DNA of 64,000 bases. Source: Streptomyces sp. CB02009. Its GTDB lineage: Bacteria; Actinomycetota; Actinomycetes; Streptomycetales; Streptomycetaceae. Positions 1 to 9,191 of the stretch are shown in pieces. Location: the NCBI RefSeq assembly GCF_001905825.1, contig NZ_LIVV01000007.1, positions 1 through 64,000 of the forward strand, in the 5' to 3' direction. Under the pieces are notes generated by a model that did not search any database, had not been told where the DNA came from, and saw nothing but the letters and a program-made list of their open reading frames with translations. The position numbers were made by a program, and so were the translations under genes. Every line of letters begins with the position of its first letter. The first letter of the stretch is position 1.

Positions 1-160
1 GTTGAGGCATTTTTGCGTTCAGCAACTTTCAGCCAATGATTGATGCGCGCATGACATCTCATGCCGGCTGTGACACGCTCCGTGGCGCACTCCGAACCCG
101 GGCGGCTCCGGTGAGCGGCTTGGGTTCCCCCCACCCACAAGCTGTGGCAAGGAGAGCGAC

Positions 161-664
161 ATGAAGTACACCCCCACCCTGACCGGCTTGGCCGCGCTGG
201 TGATGGCGGTCGGCATCGGTGTTCCTACCTCGGCGTATGCGAGCGGTGCCGTCGCCGGCGCGGAGGTCGACGGCGTGATCGTCGTCTCCGGGAACACCTG
301 TACATGGACCGGTGCCGACGCCAGTGCGACTCCGCCGAGCGCCCTCACCGTCGACCGGTCCACGATCAACAAGCCGGGCGGGAACCTGTCCTGCGGCGGG
401 GGCATCACCGCCTCACTCAACAACAACCCGGCTTTCACCTTCGACGACGCCGCCGGTACGGCGACGACGGACGTCATCGACCTCACCGGGAAGCAGTCGT
501 TCGTCTCCTGCCGCTACAAGGTGACGAACATCGTCTGGAACCGGGACGGGGCCACCAGGAAGTACGTGAACACGCCCTTCACGGCCACCAAGGTGTCGGG
601 CTCGTTCCTGTGCCCGGGGTCCTTCAGCGCAGCGGCCGGGGAGGCTTCTGTCGTGTTCCGTTGA
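161..664 (+). CDS. Small secreted protein of unknown function
   Basis: I do not recognise a named family. The 167-residue product starts with a classical signal peptide: a short Lys-containing N-terminus, a hydrophobic run (about residues 8-22) and a probable cleavage after Ala-Tyr-Ala-Ser near residue 27. The mature part is Thr/Ala/Gly-rich, looks beta-rich, and has four cysteines (in TCTW, LSCGG, VSCRY and FLCPG contexts) that could form two disulfides outside the cell. It ends at SVVFR. An AAGGAG ribosome-binding site at 150-155 sits a good distance before the ATG, which fixes the start. It is monocistronic, convergent with the DUF58 gene and closed by a strong hairpin. Secretion is well supported; function is unknown. 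Confidence 0.75.
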   Translation: MKYTPTLTGLAALVMAVGIGVPTSAYASGAVAGAEVDGVIVVSGNTCTWTGADASATPPSALTVDRSTINKPGGNLSCGGGITASLNNNPAFTFDDAAGTATTDVIDLTGKQSFVSCRYKVTNIVWNRDGATRKYVNTPFTATKVSGSFLCPGSFSAAAGEASVVFR

Positions 665-684
665 TGCGTGGCGCCATCTCTGGT

Positions 685-723
685 CGATGGCCGGTGCGGC
701 GTTTCTCGCCGTGCCGGCCATCG
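685..723. terminator. Bidirectional terminator hairpin between convergent genes
   Basis: A 17-bp stem (685-701 with 707-723, two G.T wobbles) with a five-base loop lies between the stop of the secreted protein gene (664) and the stop of the minus-strand DUF58 gene (737). There is no long T-run, as is usual in Streptomyces. Confidence 0.75.
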
Positions 724-736
724 GCGTGTGCCGCTT

Positions 737-2047
737 CTACAGGCGGCCGGCTGCCTTCAGGGCGAGATACGCGTCGGCCAGGGCCGGGGCGAGGGCGTCG
801 GGGGAGGCGTCGACGACCGTGACGCCGTGGCGGCGGAGCTGGTCCGCGGTGCGGGAGCGCTGGGACCGGGTCTGGGTGGCCGCCGCGGCCTCGTAGACAC
901 CCTCGATGGTGCCGCGGGTCGTCGCCATGCGGGCGACGTGGGGGTCGGAGACCGAGGCGAGCAGGACCGTGTGGCGCTGGGCGAGCTGGGGCAGCACCGG
1001 GAGGAGCCCCTCCTCGACCGGTGCGGCGTCGAGGCTCGTCAGAAGGACGATCAAGGAGCGGCGGGGAGCTCGGGCGAGGGCCGTCGCGGCCAGGCCGCGG
1101 GCGTCCGTCTCCACCAGTTCGGGTTCGAGCGGGGCGAGGGCGTTGACCACGGCGGGCAGGACGTCGCCGGCGGAGCGGCCCTGGACCTGGGCGCGGAGGC
1201 GCCGGTCGTAGGCCAGGAGGTCCACGCGGTCACCGGCGCGGGAGGCGAGCGCGGTGAGCAGGAGGGCCGCGTCCATGGAGGCGTCCAGGCGGGGGACGTC
1301 GCCGACGCGGCCGGCCGAGGTGCGGCCGGTGTCCAGGACGATCAGGATGTGACGGTCGCGCTCGGGGCGCCAGGTGCGGACGGCGACCGTGGACTGGCGG
1401 GCGGTGGCCCGCCAGTCGATCGAGCGGGTGTCGTCGCCGGGGACGTACTCGCGGAGGCTGTCGAACTCCGTGCCCTCACCGCGTGTCAGGACGCTGGTGC
1501 GGCCGTCGAGTTCACGGAGACGGGCCAGACGGGACGGCAGGTGCTTCCGGCTGGTGAACGGGGGCAGGACGCGGACGGTCCAGGGGACCTCGTGGTGGCC
1601 CTGACGGGCGGCCAGGCCCAGGGGACCGTACGAGCGGACCGTGATCCGCTCGGCCCGGCGGTCGCCGCGGCGGGTCGGGCGCAGGCTCGTGGTGAGGCGG
1701 CGGCGTTCGCCGGAAGGGACTGTCAGGCGGTGGCGCGAGGCGGCCTGTTCGGTGCCGGGGCGCCAGCTGCTGGGCGGCCAGGCGTCGCGGAGCTGGGCGC
1801 GGAGGGGGCGGCGGGACCGGTTGGTGACGGTGAGCTGGACGTCTGCCTCGTCACCGAGTCGAACGGATGTGTCACTACTTCGGGTGAATTGGAGCGTTCG
1901 TACTGGCGCCGCCAGGAGGTAGTCGCACAGAATTGCGAGGGAGAGGGGCGCGTTCACCGCGAGCATCCCCGCCCAGCTGGGGGCGAGGATGCCGACGGGG
2001 ATCGATCCGAGGGCGGCGAGCAGCGCTGTTCGTCCGGTGAGGGCCAT
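737..2047 (-). CDS. DUF58 domain membrane protein
   Basis: This 436-residue protein has an N-terminal hydrophobic hairpin (about residues 5-45), a beta-rich middle region, and the DUF58 signature YVPGDDTRSIDWRATAR near residue 215. A von Willebrand A-like region follows with the motif ILIVLDTGRTSAG. DUF58 proteins pair with MoxR AAA ATPases in putative envelope chaperone or metal-insertion systems; the substrate is unknown. It is the last gene of the minus-strand cluster and starts 12 bases after the moxR-like stop, so co-translation is likely. The family assignment is firm; the biochemical role is inferred from the MoxR pairing. Confidence 0.88.
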   Translation of the reverse strand: MALTGRTALLAALGSIPVGILAPSWAGMLAVNAPLSLAILCDYLLAAPVRTLQFTRSSDTSVRLGDEADVQLTVTNRSRRPLRAQLRDAWPPSSWRPGTEQAASRHRLTVPSGERRRLTTSLRPTRRGDRRAERITVRSYGPLGLAARQGHHEVPWTVRVLPPFTSRKHLPSRLARLRELDGRTSVLTRGEGTEFDSLREYVPGDDTRSIDWRATARQSTVAVRTWRPERDRHILIVLDTGRTSAGRVGDVPRLDASMDAALLLTALASRAGDRVDLLAYDRRLRAQVQGRSAGDVLPAVVNALAPLEPELVETDARGLAATALARAPRRSLIVLLTSLDAAPVEEGLLPVLPQLAQRHTVLLASVSDPHVARMATTRGTIEGVYEAAAATQTRSQRSRTADQLRRHGVTVVDASPDALAPALADAYLALKAAGRL

Positions 2048-2059
2048 GGGGCGCCGTTC

Positions 2060-3043
2060 TCAGCGGGGGACGGGGACGTGGGCGAGGATCGAGTTGATGA
2101 CGGAGTCGGGGGTGACTCCTTCCATCTCGGCCTCGGGCCGCAGGTGGATGCGATGACGCAGGGTGGGGAGAGCGAGGGCCTTCACATCGTCCGGGGTGAC
2201 GTAGTCCCGGCCGGTGAGCCAGGCCCAGGCGCGGGCGGTGGAGAGCAGGGCGGTGGCGCCTCGGGGAGAGACCCCGAGCGTGAGTGAGGGGGATTCACGC
2301 GTGGCACGACAGATATCGACGACATAGCCGGCGATCTCCGCGGAGACGGAGACCTTGGTGACGGCGGCCCGGGCGGCTTCGAGTTCGGCGGGGCCTGCGA
2401 CGGGGCGGACACCGGCGGCCTTCAGGTCGCGGGGGTCGAAGCCCTCGGCATGGCGGGTGAGGACCTGGATCTCGTCCGCACGCGAGGGGAGAGGAACCGT
2501 CAGCTTGAGCAGGAAGCGGTCTAGTTGGGCTTCGGGGAGGGGGTAGGTGCCCTCGTACTCGACGGGGTTCTGGGTCGCCGCCACCAGGAAGGGCTCGGGC
2601 AGTGCGCGCGGGATGCCGTCGACGGTGACCTGGCGCTCCTCCATCGCCTCCAGGAGGGAGGCCTGGGTCTTCGGAGGCGTGCGGTTGATCTCGTCGGCGA
2701 GCAGGAGATTCGTGAAGACCGGGCCGGGCTGGAAGGAGAACTCGGAGGTCCGGGTGTCGTAGACCAGGGAGCCGGTCACGTCGCTCGGCATCAGGTCGGG
2801 GGTGAACTGGACGCGCTTGGTGTCGAGTTCGAGTGCGGCGGCGAGCGAGCGGACCAGCAGGGTCTTCGCGACGCCGGGCACGCCTTCGAGGAGGACGTGT
2901 CCGCGGCAGAGCAGGGCGACGACGAGACCGGTGACGGCGGGGTCCTGGCCGACCACGGCCTTTCCGATCTCGGTGCGCAGGGCCTCCAGGGAGGCGCGGG
3001 CGCTGTCCGAGTTCGCAACGGTCTCGGGGGTCGGGGCGCTCAT
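2060..3043 (-). CDS. MoxR-family AAA+ ATPase
   Basis: A 327-residue cytoplasmic ATPase of the MoxR class (AAA_3). It shows Walker A GVPGVAKT (about residues 45-52), Walker B LLLADEINR, the arginine-finger region QLDRFLLKL, and a C-terminal lid with SPRGATALL. MoxR ATPases act as chaperones maturing partner complexes, usually with a DUF58/VWA protein, which here is the next gene downstream. The open frame extends much further upstream, but the ATG at 3043 overlaps the preceding stop as ATGA. That indicates translational coupling and gives a normal family length. Confidence 0.9.
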   Translation of the reverse strand: MSAPTPETVANSDSARASLEALRTEIGKAVVGQDPAVTGLVVALLCRGHVLLEGVPGVAKTLLVRSLAAALELDTKRVQFTPDLMPSDVTGSLVYDTRTSEFSFQPGPVFTNLLLADEINRTPPKTQASLLEAMEERQVTVDGIPRALPEPFLVAATQNPVEYEGTYPLPEAQLDRFLLKLTVPLPSRADEIQVLTRHAEGFDPRDLKAAGVRPVAGPAELEAARAAVTKVSVSAEIAGYVVDICRATRESPSLTLGVSPRGATALLSTARAWAWLTGRDYVTPDDVKALALPTLRHRIHLRPEAEMEGVTPDSVINSILAHVPVPR

Positions 3044-4242
3044 GAGGTGCGTACCTCTCTTTCGAGGGCGTCGAGTTGGTCCGCCAGGCGGATCAGAGTG
3101 GCGTCGTCGGCGGGAGCCGGGCCGAAGAGGAGATGGCGGGGGTCCGCGGTGGTCTCGGGGAGACGGACGGAGAGTGCGGGGAGGAGGCGGTCGGCGGAGT
3201 GGGCGTCCTGGACGGGGACGCCGAGCAGCGGGGCGATCCGGGTGCGGGTCGCGGTGCGCAGTACCGAGGCGGCGCGGTCGCGGGCGTTCGCCTTGCGGTA
3301 GAGGCGGGCGCGGCCCTCGGTGGTCTCGGAGGCGCGGAGGGTGACAGGGAGGCGCTCGGTCACCAGGGGGCCGAGGCGGCGGGCGCGCCAGACGGCGGCG
3401 AGCAGGGCCGCGACCGCGAGCTGGAGCGTGCCCCACAGCCAGCCGGAGGGGATGAGGGAGAGGAAGCCGCCCGTGGTGCCGTCGTCGGGTGTGTCGGCGG
3501 TGGCGGAGGCATCGGTCAGGGAGGGGAGGTACCAGACGAGATGGGGCCGGGAGCCGAGGAGCTGCAGGGCGAGCGAGGCGTTGCCCTGCTGGTCGAGACG
3601 CTTGTTGTAGAGGATGTCGGGCGAACCGAGGAGGACGGTGTCGGTGGTGCCCCGCCCGGGGAGGCGGAGCAGGGTCGGCAGGCCGTCGGACGGGTAGCAG
3701 GAGTCGGCGGTGCTGCCGGGGGCGGTGAGGTAGCGCTCGCCGCCGAGGTCGACGGTGCCGGCGCGGGTGGCCTCCGCCAGGGTGCAGGAGGGGGCGCGGT
3801 GCTCCACGGGGGTGCTGGTGGAGCTGGTCACTCCCGGGGCGAGGGTGTCGAGGGAGGGCTGCCCCGCGCCGACGAGGATCGTGCGGCCGGCGGAGCCGGT
3901 CATGGCCTGGTGGAGCGTGGCCTGCTGAGACCGGGTCAGCAGGTCGGGCGTGGTGACCAGGAGGGTCGCGTCGGGGGTGGTCGCGGCGGTGGCCTCGTCG
4001 AGGGTGGTGACGAGGGTGAGCTCGATGCCACGGGTCCTGAGGAGTTCCGCGACGGCCCGGCTGCCGGTCGGGTCGGCGGAGCGGGGGTCGAGGGAGCCGT
4101 GGGAGTCGGAGGACCTCAGCGTCGCGAGGGCCAGGCCGCCGATGAGGATCAGGGCGAGGACGAGTGCCGCGCCGCGGGCCCGGGTCCAGAGCTGGCGGGG
4201 GGAGGCGGCGGTCGACGTGGTGCTGGTGGCCGGGCGGCTCAT
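3040..4242 (-). CDS. DUF4350 domain membrane protein
   Basis: A 400-residue protein with an N-terminal transmembrane helix (about residues 20-40) and a large extracytoplasmic domain resembling DUF4350: it contains DPTGSRAVAELLRTRGI and then a glutamine-amidotransferase-like core. A second transmembrane segment lies near residue 290 (LQLAVAALLAAVW), followed by a basic cytoplasmic tail. This architecture accompanies MoxR/DUF58/DUF4129 clusters in actinobacteria. Both ends overlap neighbours as ATGA (4239-4242 and 3040-3043), so it is translationally coupled to both. The start at 4242 is chosen for that coupling; the longer open frame upstream is a shadow. Function beyond the complex is unknown. 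Confidence 0.85.
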   Translation of the reverse strand: MSRPATSTTSTAASPRQLWTRARGAALVLALILIGGLALATLRSSDSHGSLDPRSADPTGSRAVAELLRTRGIELTLVTTLDEATAATTPDATLLVTTPDLLTRSQQATLHQAMTGSAGRTILVGAGQPSLDTLAPGVTSSTSTPVEHRAPSCTLAEATRAGTVDLGGERYLTAPGSTADSCYPSDGLPTLLRLPGRGTTDTVLLGSPDILYNKRLDQQGNASLALQLLGSRPHLVWYLPSLTDASATADTPDDGTTGGFLSLIPSGWLWGTLQLAVAALLAAVWRARRLGPLVTERLPVTLRASETTEGRARLYRKANARDRAASVLRTATRTRIAPLLGVPVQDAHSADRLLPALSVRLPETTADPRHLLFGPAPADDATLIRLADQLDALEREVRTS

Positions 4243-4931
4243 GCGGGTGTTCCCGTGGAGGCGGTGTCGAGGGTGGGACGGGTGCGCTCCAGGGCGGTGT
4301 CCAGTTCCTCGATGCGGCGGTACGCGGGCTCGTCGGCGGTACGGCCGCCGTACGTGACGTCGTCGAAGACGCGGACGGCGAGGCGGAGGTCGTCCGCGTG
4401 GGCCGGGAGGGAACGGCTCGCTTCGGCGGCGGCCTCGTCCGCGGTGCGGCCGGGGCGCGGGTCGAGCAGGGTGCGTTCCTCCAGGGAGCGGACGATGGCC
4501 CGGGTGCGTTCCTGGACGGCCTGGTTCCAGCGGCCGGCGGAGGCGTGGCGGGCGGCGGCCGCCCGGTGGTCGCGGGCGGTGCGGGGGCCGTCCGCGAAGA
4601 GGGAGTCGCCGGTGGTGGACGGTGCGCGGCGGGGGGTGCCGAGGCGCCACCAGAGGGCGGCGACCGCGGCGATCACGAACAGGACGATCGCGACGAGGCC
4701 GATCGCGCCGCCGGGCGTGGCGCCCGAGGCGGCGTCGAAGAGGTCGCCGACCCACTCCCAGAAGCGGTCGAGGCCGCGCTGGAGGAGGTTCGGGTCGTTC
4801 TCGTGGTACATCGGCTTGGACAGCTCCCGTTCCGCCGCCTCCTGGGCGGGGACGCGGGAGATGTCCACCGGGATCTCGTCGTCGGCGCGGAGCCGCGCCA
4901 GTGCCGTGGTCGTTCCCCCCGTGACCGTCAC
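4239..4931 (-). CDS. DUF4129 domain membrane protein
   Basis: This 230-residue protein has one central membrane helix (GLVAIVLFVIAAVAALWW, about residue 85) and a cytoplasmic C-terminal DUF4129 domain carrying the typical VFDDVTYGGR and ADEPAYRR motifs. The start is a GTG at 4931, immediately after the stop of the preceding gene at 4936; upstream in-frame residues would lie wholly inside that gene. The stop overlaps the next ATG. DUF4129 domains are linked to transglutaminase-like and MoxR systems. The role is inferred to be structural in an envelope-associated complex. Confidence 0.83.
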   Translation of the reverse strand: MTVTGGTTTALARLRADDEIPVDISRVPAQEAAERELSKPMYHENDPNLLQRGLDRFWEWVGDLFDAASGATPGGAIGLVAIVLFVIAAVAALWWRLGTPRRAPSTTGDSLFADGPRTARDHRAAAARHASAGRWNQAVQERTRAIVRSLEERTLLDPRPGRTADEAAAEASRSLPAHADDLRLAVRVFDDVTYGGRTADEPAYRRIEELDTALERTRPTLDTASTGTPA

Positions 4932-4935
4932 GGCA

Positions 4936-6162
4936 TCAGCCTCCGACGGTCTGGGCGCCCGGGGCGGGGCCGTAGCCGGGGATGCCCGCGGCCCGTGCCA
5001 GTTCGAGGTCCAGGGCTTCGCGGCGGATGCGCTGGTCCACGTAGAGGAGGACCGTGACACCGGCCGAGATCGGGTAGGTGATCGCGCTGGTGATCACACC
5101 GCCGATGCCCGTGATGATCAGGAACGGCCAGCCGAAGGTGGTGGACGAGCCGGAGAGCATGTCGGAGAAGCCGTCTCCGTCGACCGCGATGCCGATGATG
5201 GTGAACGGGATCGCGATGATCATGGAGAAGATGAAGATCAGCAGCTGGGTGAGGAGCGTGATGCCGAAGATGCGCCACCACGCGCCCCGCACCAGCTTCG
5301 CCGAGCGCTTCAGGGACTGGACCACGCCGCCGCGCTCCAGCATCAGGGCGGGAGAGGCCAGGTTGAAGCTGATCATCAGCCAGACCACCGCCACCAGGGC
5401 ACCGAGACCGCCGAGGAGCGTCAGGGCCACCCCCGCGGCGCCGCCGATCAGCAGACCGGGCAGCAGACCGACCAGGACGATGGCGGTGCTCATCGCGGCC
5501 AGCAGCAGCGTCAGGCCGACGAGCTGGAGGAGCCGCGGCCGGGCCTCCTGCCAGGCGGCGCCGAGCGAGACCGGACGGCCGAGGACGGCGCGGCTGATCA
5601 CGACGGTCAGCAGGGCGGCGCTGACCAGCGATGCCATCAGCGTCACGAGGAGGGCGGGCCCCAGACCGACCAGGGACGACTGGGCGGCGTCGAGGGACTG
5701 CTCGAGCGCCTCGGCCGGAGTGGCGTCCGGGTTCGCCGCCGGAACGTCCGGGGAGAGATAGCGCTGGGCCAGGATGTCGGCGATCTGGGAGATCACCGCG
5801 ACCGTGACCGTGATGGCCAGGACGGTGCGCCAGTAGGTGCGGAGGGTCTTCACCGCGCCGTCGAGGATCTCGCCCATGCCCAGCGGGCGCAGCGGGATCA
5901 CTCCGGGCTTCGCGGCCGGCGGCCGGCCCCAGTGGGCGTTCGGGGGAGGAGCGCCCCAGCCCTGGCCCTGACCCTGGCCGGGGGCCGGGGGCGGGGTCTG
6001 GCCGGTCGGCGGGGACCACTGGCCGGCGGGCGGCTGGTCCTTGGACCACTGAGGGGCGGAGCCGTTCGCGTCGGCCGGAGCGGCGGGCCGGGGGACCCCG
6101 GAGCCGTTCTGATCGTCGGAGGGGGCGGATCCGGGCGAGGTCCAGCCCGGAGTGTCGTTCAC
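4936..6162 (-). CDS. Multi-pass membrane protein, glycerophosphodiester phosphodiesterase membrane-domain type
   Basis: A 408-residue protein. The first ~95 residues are Pro/Gly/Gln-rich and look disordered. At least six long hydrophobic segments follow, resembling the membrane domain found with glycerophosphoryl diester phosphodiesterases; no catalytic phosphodiesterase domain is present. I chose the GTG at 6162 because a GAGGTGG ribosome-binding site precedes it; the frame can be extended to 6258 without such a site. It is the first gene of the minus-strand cluster, divergent from mtrA. It may anchor the MoxR/DUF58 complex, but the function is unproven. Confidence 0.8.
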   Translation of the reverse strand: MNDTPGWTSPGSAPSDDQNGSGVPRPAAPADANGSAPQWSKDQPPAGQWSPPTGQTPPPAPGQGQGQGWGAPPPNAHWGRPPAAKPGVIPLRPLGMGEILDGAVKTLRTYWRTVLAITVTVAVISQIADILAQRYLSPDVPAANPDATPAEALEQSLDAAQSSLVGLGPALLVTLMASLVSAALLTVVISRAVLGRPVSLGAAWQEARPRLLQLVGLTLLLAAMSTAIVLVGLLPGLLIGGAAGVALTLLGGLGALVAVVWLMISFNLASPALMLERGGVVQSLKRSAKLVRGAWWRIFGITLLTQLLIFIFSMIIAIPFTIIGIAVDGDGFSDMLSGSSTTFGWPFLIITGIGGVITSAITYPISAGVTVLLYVDQRIRREALDLELARAAGIPGYGPAPGAQTVGG

Positions 6163-6450
6163 GGTCGTCCACCTCGGAGGAATGGTCGCGGTGCCGGATC
6201 GGCGAACCGGCTCGGTCACGGCGGCCGACACCTGACGCGGCGGCGGGCCGGGTGCCATCGTGCCACGCGGGACCCGCCCGTGGGCCGGAGCGTCCGTGAC
6301 CTTCGTACCTTCGTCCGGACCTTCATTGTGGGAGAGACAGACGGCACACTGTGCGGATACCCGATCATCTCGCGCGAACCGTGCGGTGGCGGGCCGAGCG
6401 GGGCGCGATCGACGGGATCGCGGGTCCGGGCTGGGGGAGGCGCTGTGGGG

Positions 6451-6481
6451 CAGGTCACGGCAGGTAACGATTGGCTAATGG
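6451..6481 (+). promoter_or_regulatory. mtrA promoter with a GTCACG/GTAACG direct repeat
   Basis: Two decamers, CAGGTCACGG and CAGGTAACGA, stand head to tail at 6451-6470. They are followed by a -10-like TAATGG at 6476-6481, only 12 bases before the mtrA ATG. The repeat overlaps the expected -35 position and resembles the loose GTNAC-type direct repeats bound by MtrA, so autoregulation is plausible. Confidence 0.45.
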
Positions 6482-6493
6482 GATGATGTCGAT

Positions 6494-7171
6494 ATGAAGG
6501 GACGCGTTCTTGTCGTCGACGACGACACCGCACTGGCCGAGATGCTCGGCATCGTGCTGCGGGGTGAAGGGTTCGAGCCGTCGTTCGTCGCGGACGGTGA
6601 CAAGGCGCTTGCCGCATTCCGGGAGGCCAAGCCTGACCTGGTGCTGCTCGACCTGATGCTGCCCGGGAGGGACGGCATCGAGGTGTGCCGCCTGATCAGG
6701 GCCGAGTCGGGTGTGCCGATCGTCATGCTCACTGCGAAGAGCGACACCGTCGACGTGGTCGTGGGTCTGGAGTCCGGGGCCGACGACTACATCGTCAAGC
6801 CGTTCAAGCCGAAGGAGCTCGTGGCCCGTATCCGGGCACGGCTGCGGAGGTCCGAGGAGCCTGCGCCCGAGCAGCTCACCATCGGTGACCTCGTCATCGA
6901 CGTGGCGGGGCACTCCGTGAAGCGGGACGGGCAGTCCATCGCCCTGACCCCGCTGGAGTTCGACCTGCTCGTCGCGCTGGCGCGCAAGCCGTGGCAGGTG
7001 TTCACCCGCGAGGTGCTCCTCGAGCAGGTCTGGGGCTACCGCCACGCGGCGGACACCCGACTGGTGAACGTGCACGTGCAGCGGCTGCGCTCGAAGGTCG
7101 AGAAGGACCCCGAGCGGCCCGAGATCGTGGTGACCGTGCGAGGCGTCGGATACAAGGCGGGACCGAGCTGA
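6494..7171 (+). CDS. mtrA: MtrA, OmpR-family response regulator
   Basis: This 225-residue regulator has a receiver domain (residues 1-115; acidic pocket Asp9-Asp11, phospho-acceptor Asp53 in LLDLMLPG, Thr in MLTAKSD, Lys in VKPFKPKE) and a winged-helix DNA-binding domain (about 130-223, ending VRGVGYKAG). Together with the MtrB kinase gene two bases downstream it forms the conserved actinobacterial system controlling cell wall, division and, in Streptomyces, development and antibiotic genes. There is no convincing Shine-Dalgarno sequence; the -10 element lies so close to the ATG that the transcript may be almost leaderless. Identity is secure from near-invariant sequence and gene order. Confidence 0.97.
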   Translation: MKGRVLVVDDDTALAEMLGIVLRGEGFEPSFVADGDKALAAFREAKPDLVLLDLMLPGRDGIEVCRLIRAESGVPIVMLTAKSDTVDVVVGLESGADDYIVKPFKPKELVARIRARLRRSEEPAPEQLTIGDLVIDVAGHSVKRDGQSIALTPLEFDLLVALARKPWQVFTREVLLEQVWGYRHAADTRLVNVHVQRLRSKVEKDPERPEIVVTVRGVGYKAGPS

Positions 7172-7172
7172 C

Positions 7173-9191
7173 ATGAGTACAGGCAGTACTGCTCCGAAGC
7201 CCGGGGACCCGGGAGACCGTACGGGGCGGGCTGCCGGACCGGGGCGGGGGGGCTCGCGTTCCGGCCGTCCGCCGCGGGGCGGACGGCTGTTCCGGGACGG
7301 GACGCCGGGCGGACCCGTCCTCCGGCTCTTCGCGCGCTGGGTGCGCCGACCGCTGCTGCCCGCCGTGCGGCTGTGGCGGCGCAACATCCAGCTGCGGATC
7401 GTCGCGGGCACCCTGCTGATGTCGCTCGGCGTGGTGCTGCTGCTCGGCCTGGTCGTGATCGGCCAGGTCCGCAACGGACTGCTCGACGCCAAGGAGAGGG
7501 CCGCCCAGAGCCAGGCCGCCGGCGGGTTCTCCGCCGCCCAGGACCGGGCGGCGACGACTCCCTCGGCACCCGGCCAGCAGGACGGCGCGCGGGCCGGTGC
7601 CTCCGTGAACTGGCGCTCGACCCTGGTCGAGCAGCTCGCCAGTGGCGGCCAGAGCGCCTTCAACGTGGTCGCGCTCTCCCTCGACACCGGTGACGCCGCG
7701 AGCCGCGGCGCCCGGGCCTCCGGAGAGGTCGATCCGACCACCAGCATCCCCGCGGAACTGCGGCACCAGGTGGCGCAGGGCACGGACACCTTCCAGAAGT
7801 TCACCCGCATCCACTACACCAGCGGGAAGTCGTCCGAGGCCGGTCTGGTGATCGGCAAGCGGCTGAACGACGCCGAGGGCACGCAGTACGAGCTGTACTA
7901 CCTCTTCCCGCTGACCCAGGAGGAGGACTCCCTCACCCTGGTCAAGGGCACCCTCGCGACCGCCGGGCTCTTCGTCATGGTGCTGCTCGGCGCCATCGCC
8001 TGGCTCATGGTGCGCCAGGTCGTCACGCCGGTACGGATGGCCGCCGGGATCGCCGAGCGGCTCTCGGCAGGCCGCCTCCAGGAACGTATGAAGGTCACCG
8101 GCGAGGACGACATCGCCCGACTGGGTGAGGCCTTCAACAAGATGGCCCAGAACCTCCAGCTCAAGATCCAGCAGCTGGAGGAGCTGTCGCGGATGCAGCG
8201 GCGGTTCGTCTCGGACGTCTCGCACGAGCTGCGCACCCCGCTCACCACGGTCCGGATGGCCGCCGACGTCATCCACGAGGCCCGGGTCGACTTCGACCCG
8301 ATCACCGCCCGTTCCGCCGAACTCCTCGGCGACCAGCTCGACCGCTTCGAGTCGCTGCTCGCCGACCTTCTGGAGATCAGCCGCTTCGACGCGGGAGCGG
8401 CCGCCCTGGAGGCCGAGCCGATAGACCTGCGGCAGGTCGTGCGCCGGGTCATCGGCGGCGCCGAGCCCCTCGCCGAACGCAAGGGCACCCGGATCGTGGT
8501 CGTCGGCGACACGCAGCCCGTGGTGGCCGAGGCGGACGCCCGCCGGGTCGAGCGGGTGCTGCGCAACCTCGTGGTCAACGCCGTCGAGCACGGCGAGGGC
8601 AAGGACGTGGTGGTGAAGCTGGCCGCCGCCGGCGGCGCCGTCGCCGTCGCGGTGCGCGACTACGGCGTCGGGCTCAAGCCGGGCGAGGCGACCCGGGTCT
8701 TCAACCGCTTCTGGCGCGCCGACCCCGCCCGCGCCCGCACCACCGGCGGCACCGGCCTCGGCCTGTCGATCGCGGTGGAGGACGCCCGGCTGCACGGCGG
8801 CTGGCTCCAGGCCTGGGGCGAGCCCGGCGGAGGTTCGCAGTTCCGGCTCACCCTGCCGCGGACCGCGGACGAGCCGCTGCGGGGCTCCCCGATACCCCTG
8901 GAGCCCGAGGACTCGCGGCGCAACCGCGAGCAGGCGGCCGCCGGACGCGCCCAGGACAACGCACGCCTCGCGGCGGTGCCGGTGCAGCCCGCCGGCGACC
9001 GGCCGCAGCTCCCCGTACCGCCGAGGCTCCCCGCGCCGACGCGGGCGACCGTCGACCCGACGGCGCTGCCCGGCAGCGGTGCCCGGGTCGTGGCGCGTAC
9101 GGCGGCGGAGAACGACGGTGCAGGGGCGGGTCCGGCCACGGCCGACGCACACGGGAACGCGGAGCGGGAGGACGGGACACGTGGGCGCTGA
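7173..9191 (+). CDS. mtrB: MtrB, membrane sensor histidine kinase
   Basis: A 672-residue kinase. A Gly/Arg-rich cytoplasmic N-terminus precedes a first transmembrane helix at about residues 75-95, then an extracytoplasmic sensor region and a second helix near residue 262. HAMP and dimerisation/phosphoacceptor domains follow, with SHELRTP and the acceptor His351. The ATP-binding domain has N, G1 and G2 boxes (NLVVNAVEHG, VRDYGVGL, GGTGLGLSI). About 90 low-complexity residues follow the kinase core. It is co-transcribed with mtrA, and its last codons overlap lpqB. Its product phosphorylates MtrA; lipoprotein LpqB is the known modulator. Confidence 0.96.
   Translation: MSTGSTAPKPGDPGDRTGRAAGPGRGGSRSGRPPRGGRLFRDGTPGGPVLRLFARWVRRPLLPAVRLWRRNIQLRIVAGTLLMSLGVVLLLGLVVIGQVRNGLLDAKERAAQSQAAGGFSAAQDRAATTPSAPGQQDGARAGASVNWRSTLVEQLASGGQSAFNVVALSLDTGDAASRGARASGEVDPTTSIPAELRHQVAQGTDTFQKFTRIHYTSGKSSEAGLVIGKRLNDAEGTQYELYYLFPLTQEEDSLTLVKGTLATAGLFVMVLLGAIAWLMVRQVVTPVRMAAGIAERLSAGRLQERMKVTGEDDIARLGEAFNKMAQNLQLKIQQLEELSRMQRRFVSDVSHELRTPLTTVRMAADVIHEARVDFDPITARSAELLGDQLDRFESLLADLLEISRFDAGAAALEAEPIDLRQVVRRVIGGAEPLAERKGTRIVVVGDTQPVVAEADARRVERVLRNLVVNAVEHGEGKDVVVKLAAAGGAVAVAVRDYGVGLKPGEATRVFNRFWRADPARARTTGGTGLGLSIAVEDARLHGGWLQAWGEPGGGSQFRLTLPRTADEPLRGSPIPLEPEDSRRNREQAAAGRAQDNARLAAVPVQPAGDRPQLPVPPRLPAPTRATVDPTALPGSGARVVARTAAENDGAGAGPATADAHGNAEREDGTRGR

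Noticed and set aside
3076..6486. 1136-residue plus-strand open frame across the DUF4350/DUF4129/membrane cluster
   Set aside because: Composition is Gly/Arg/Glu-rich shadow sequence with no domain. The minus-strand genes have coupled starts and stops.
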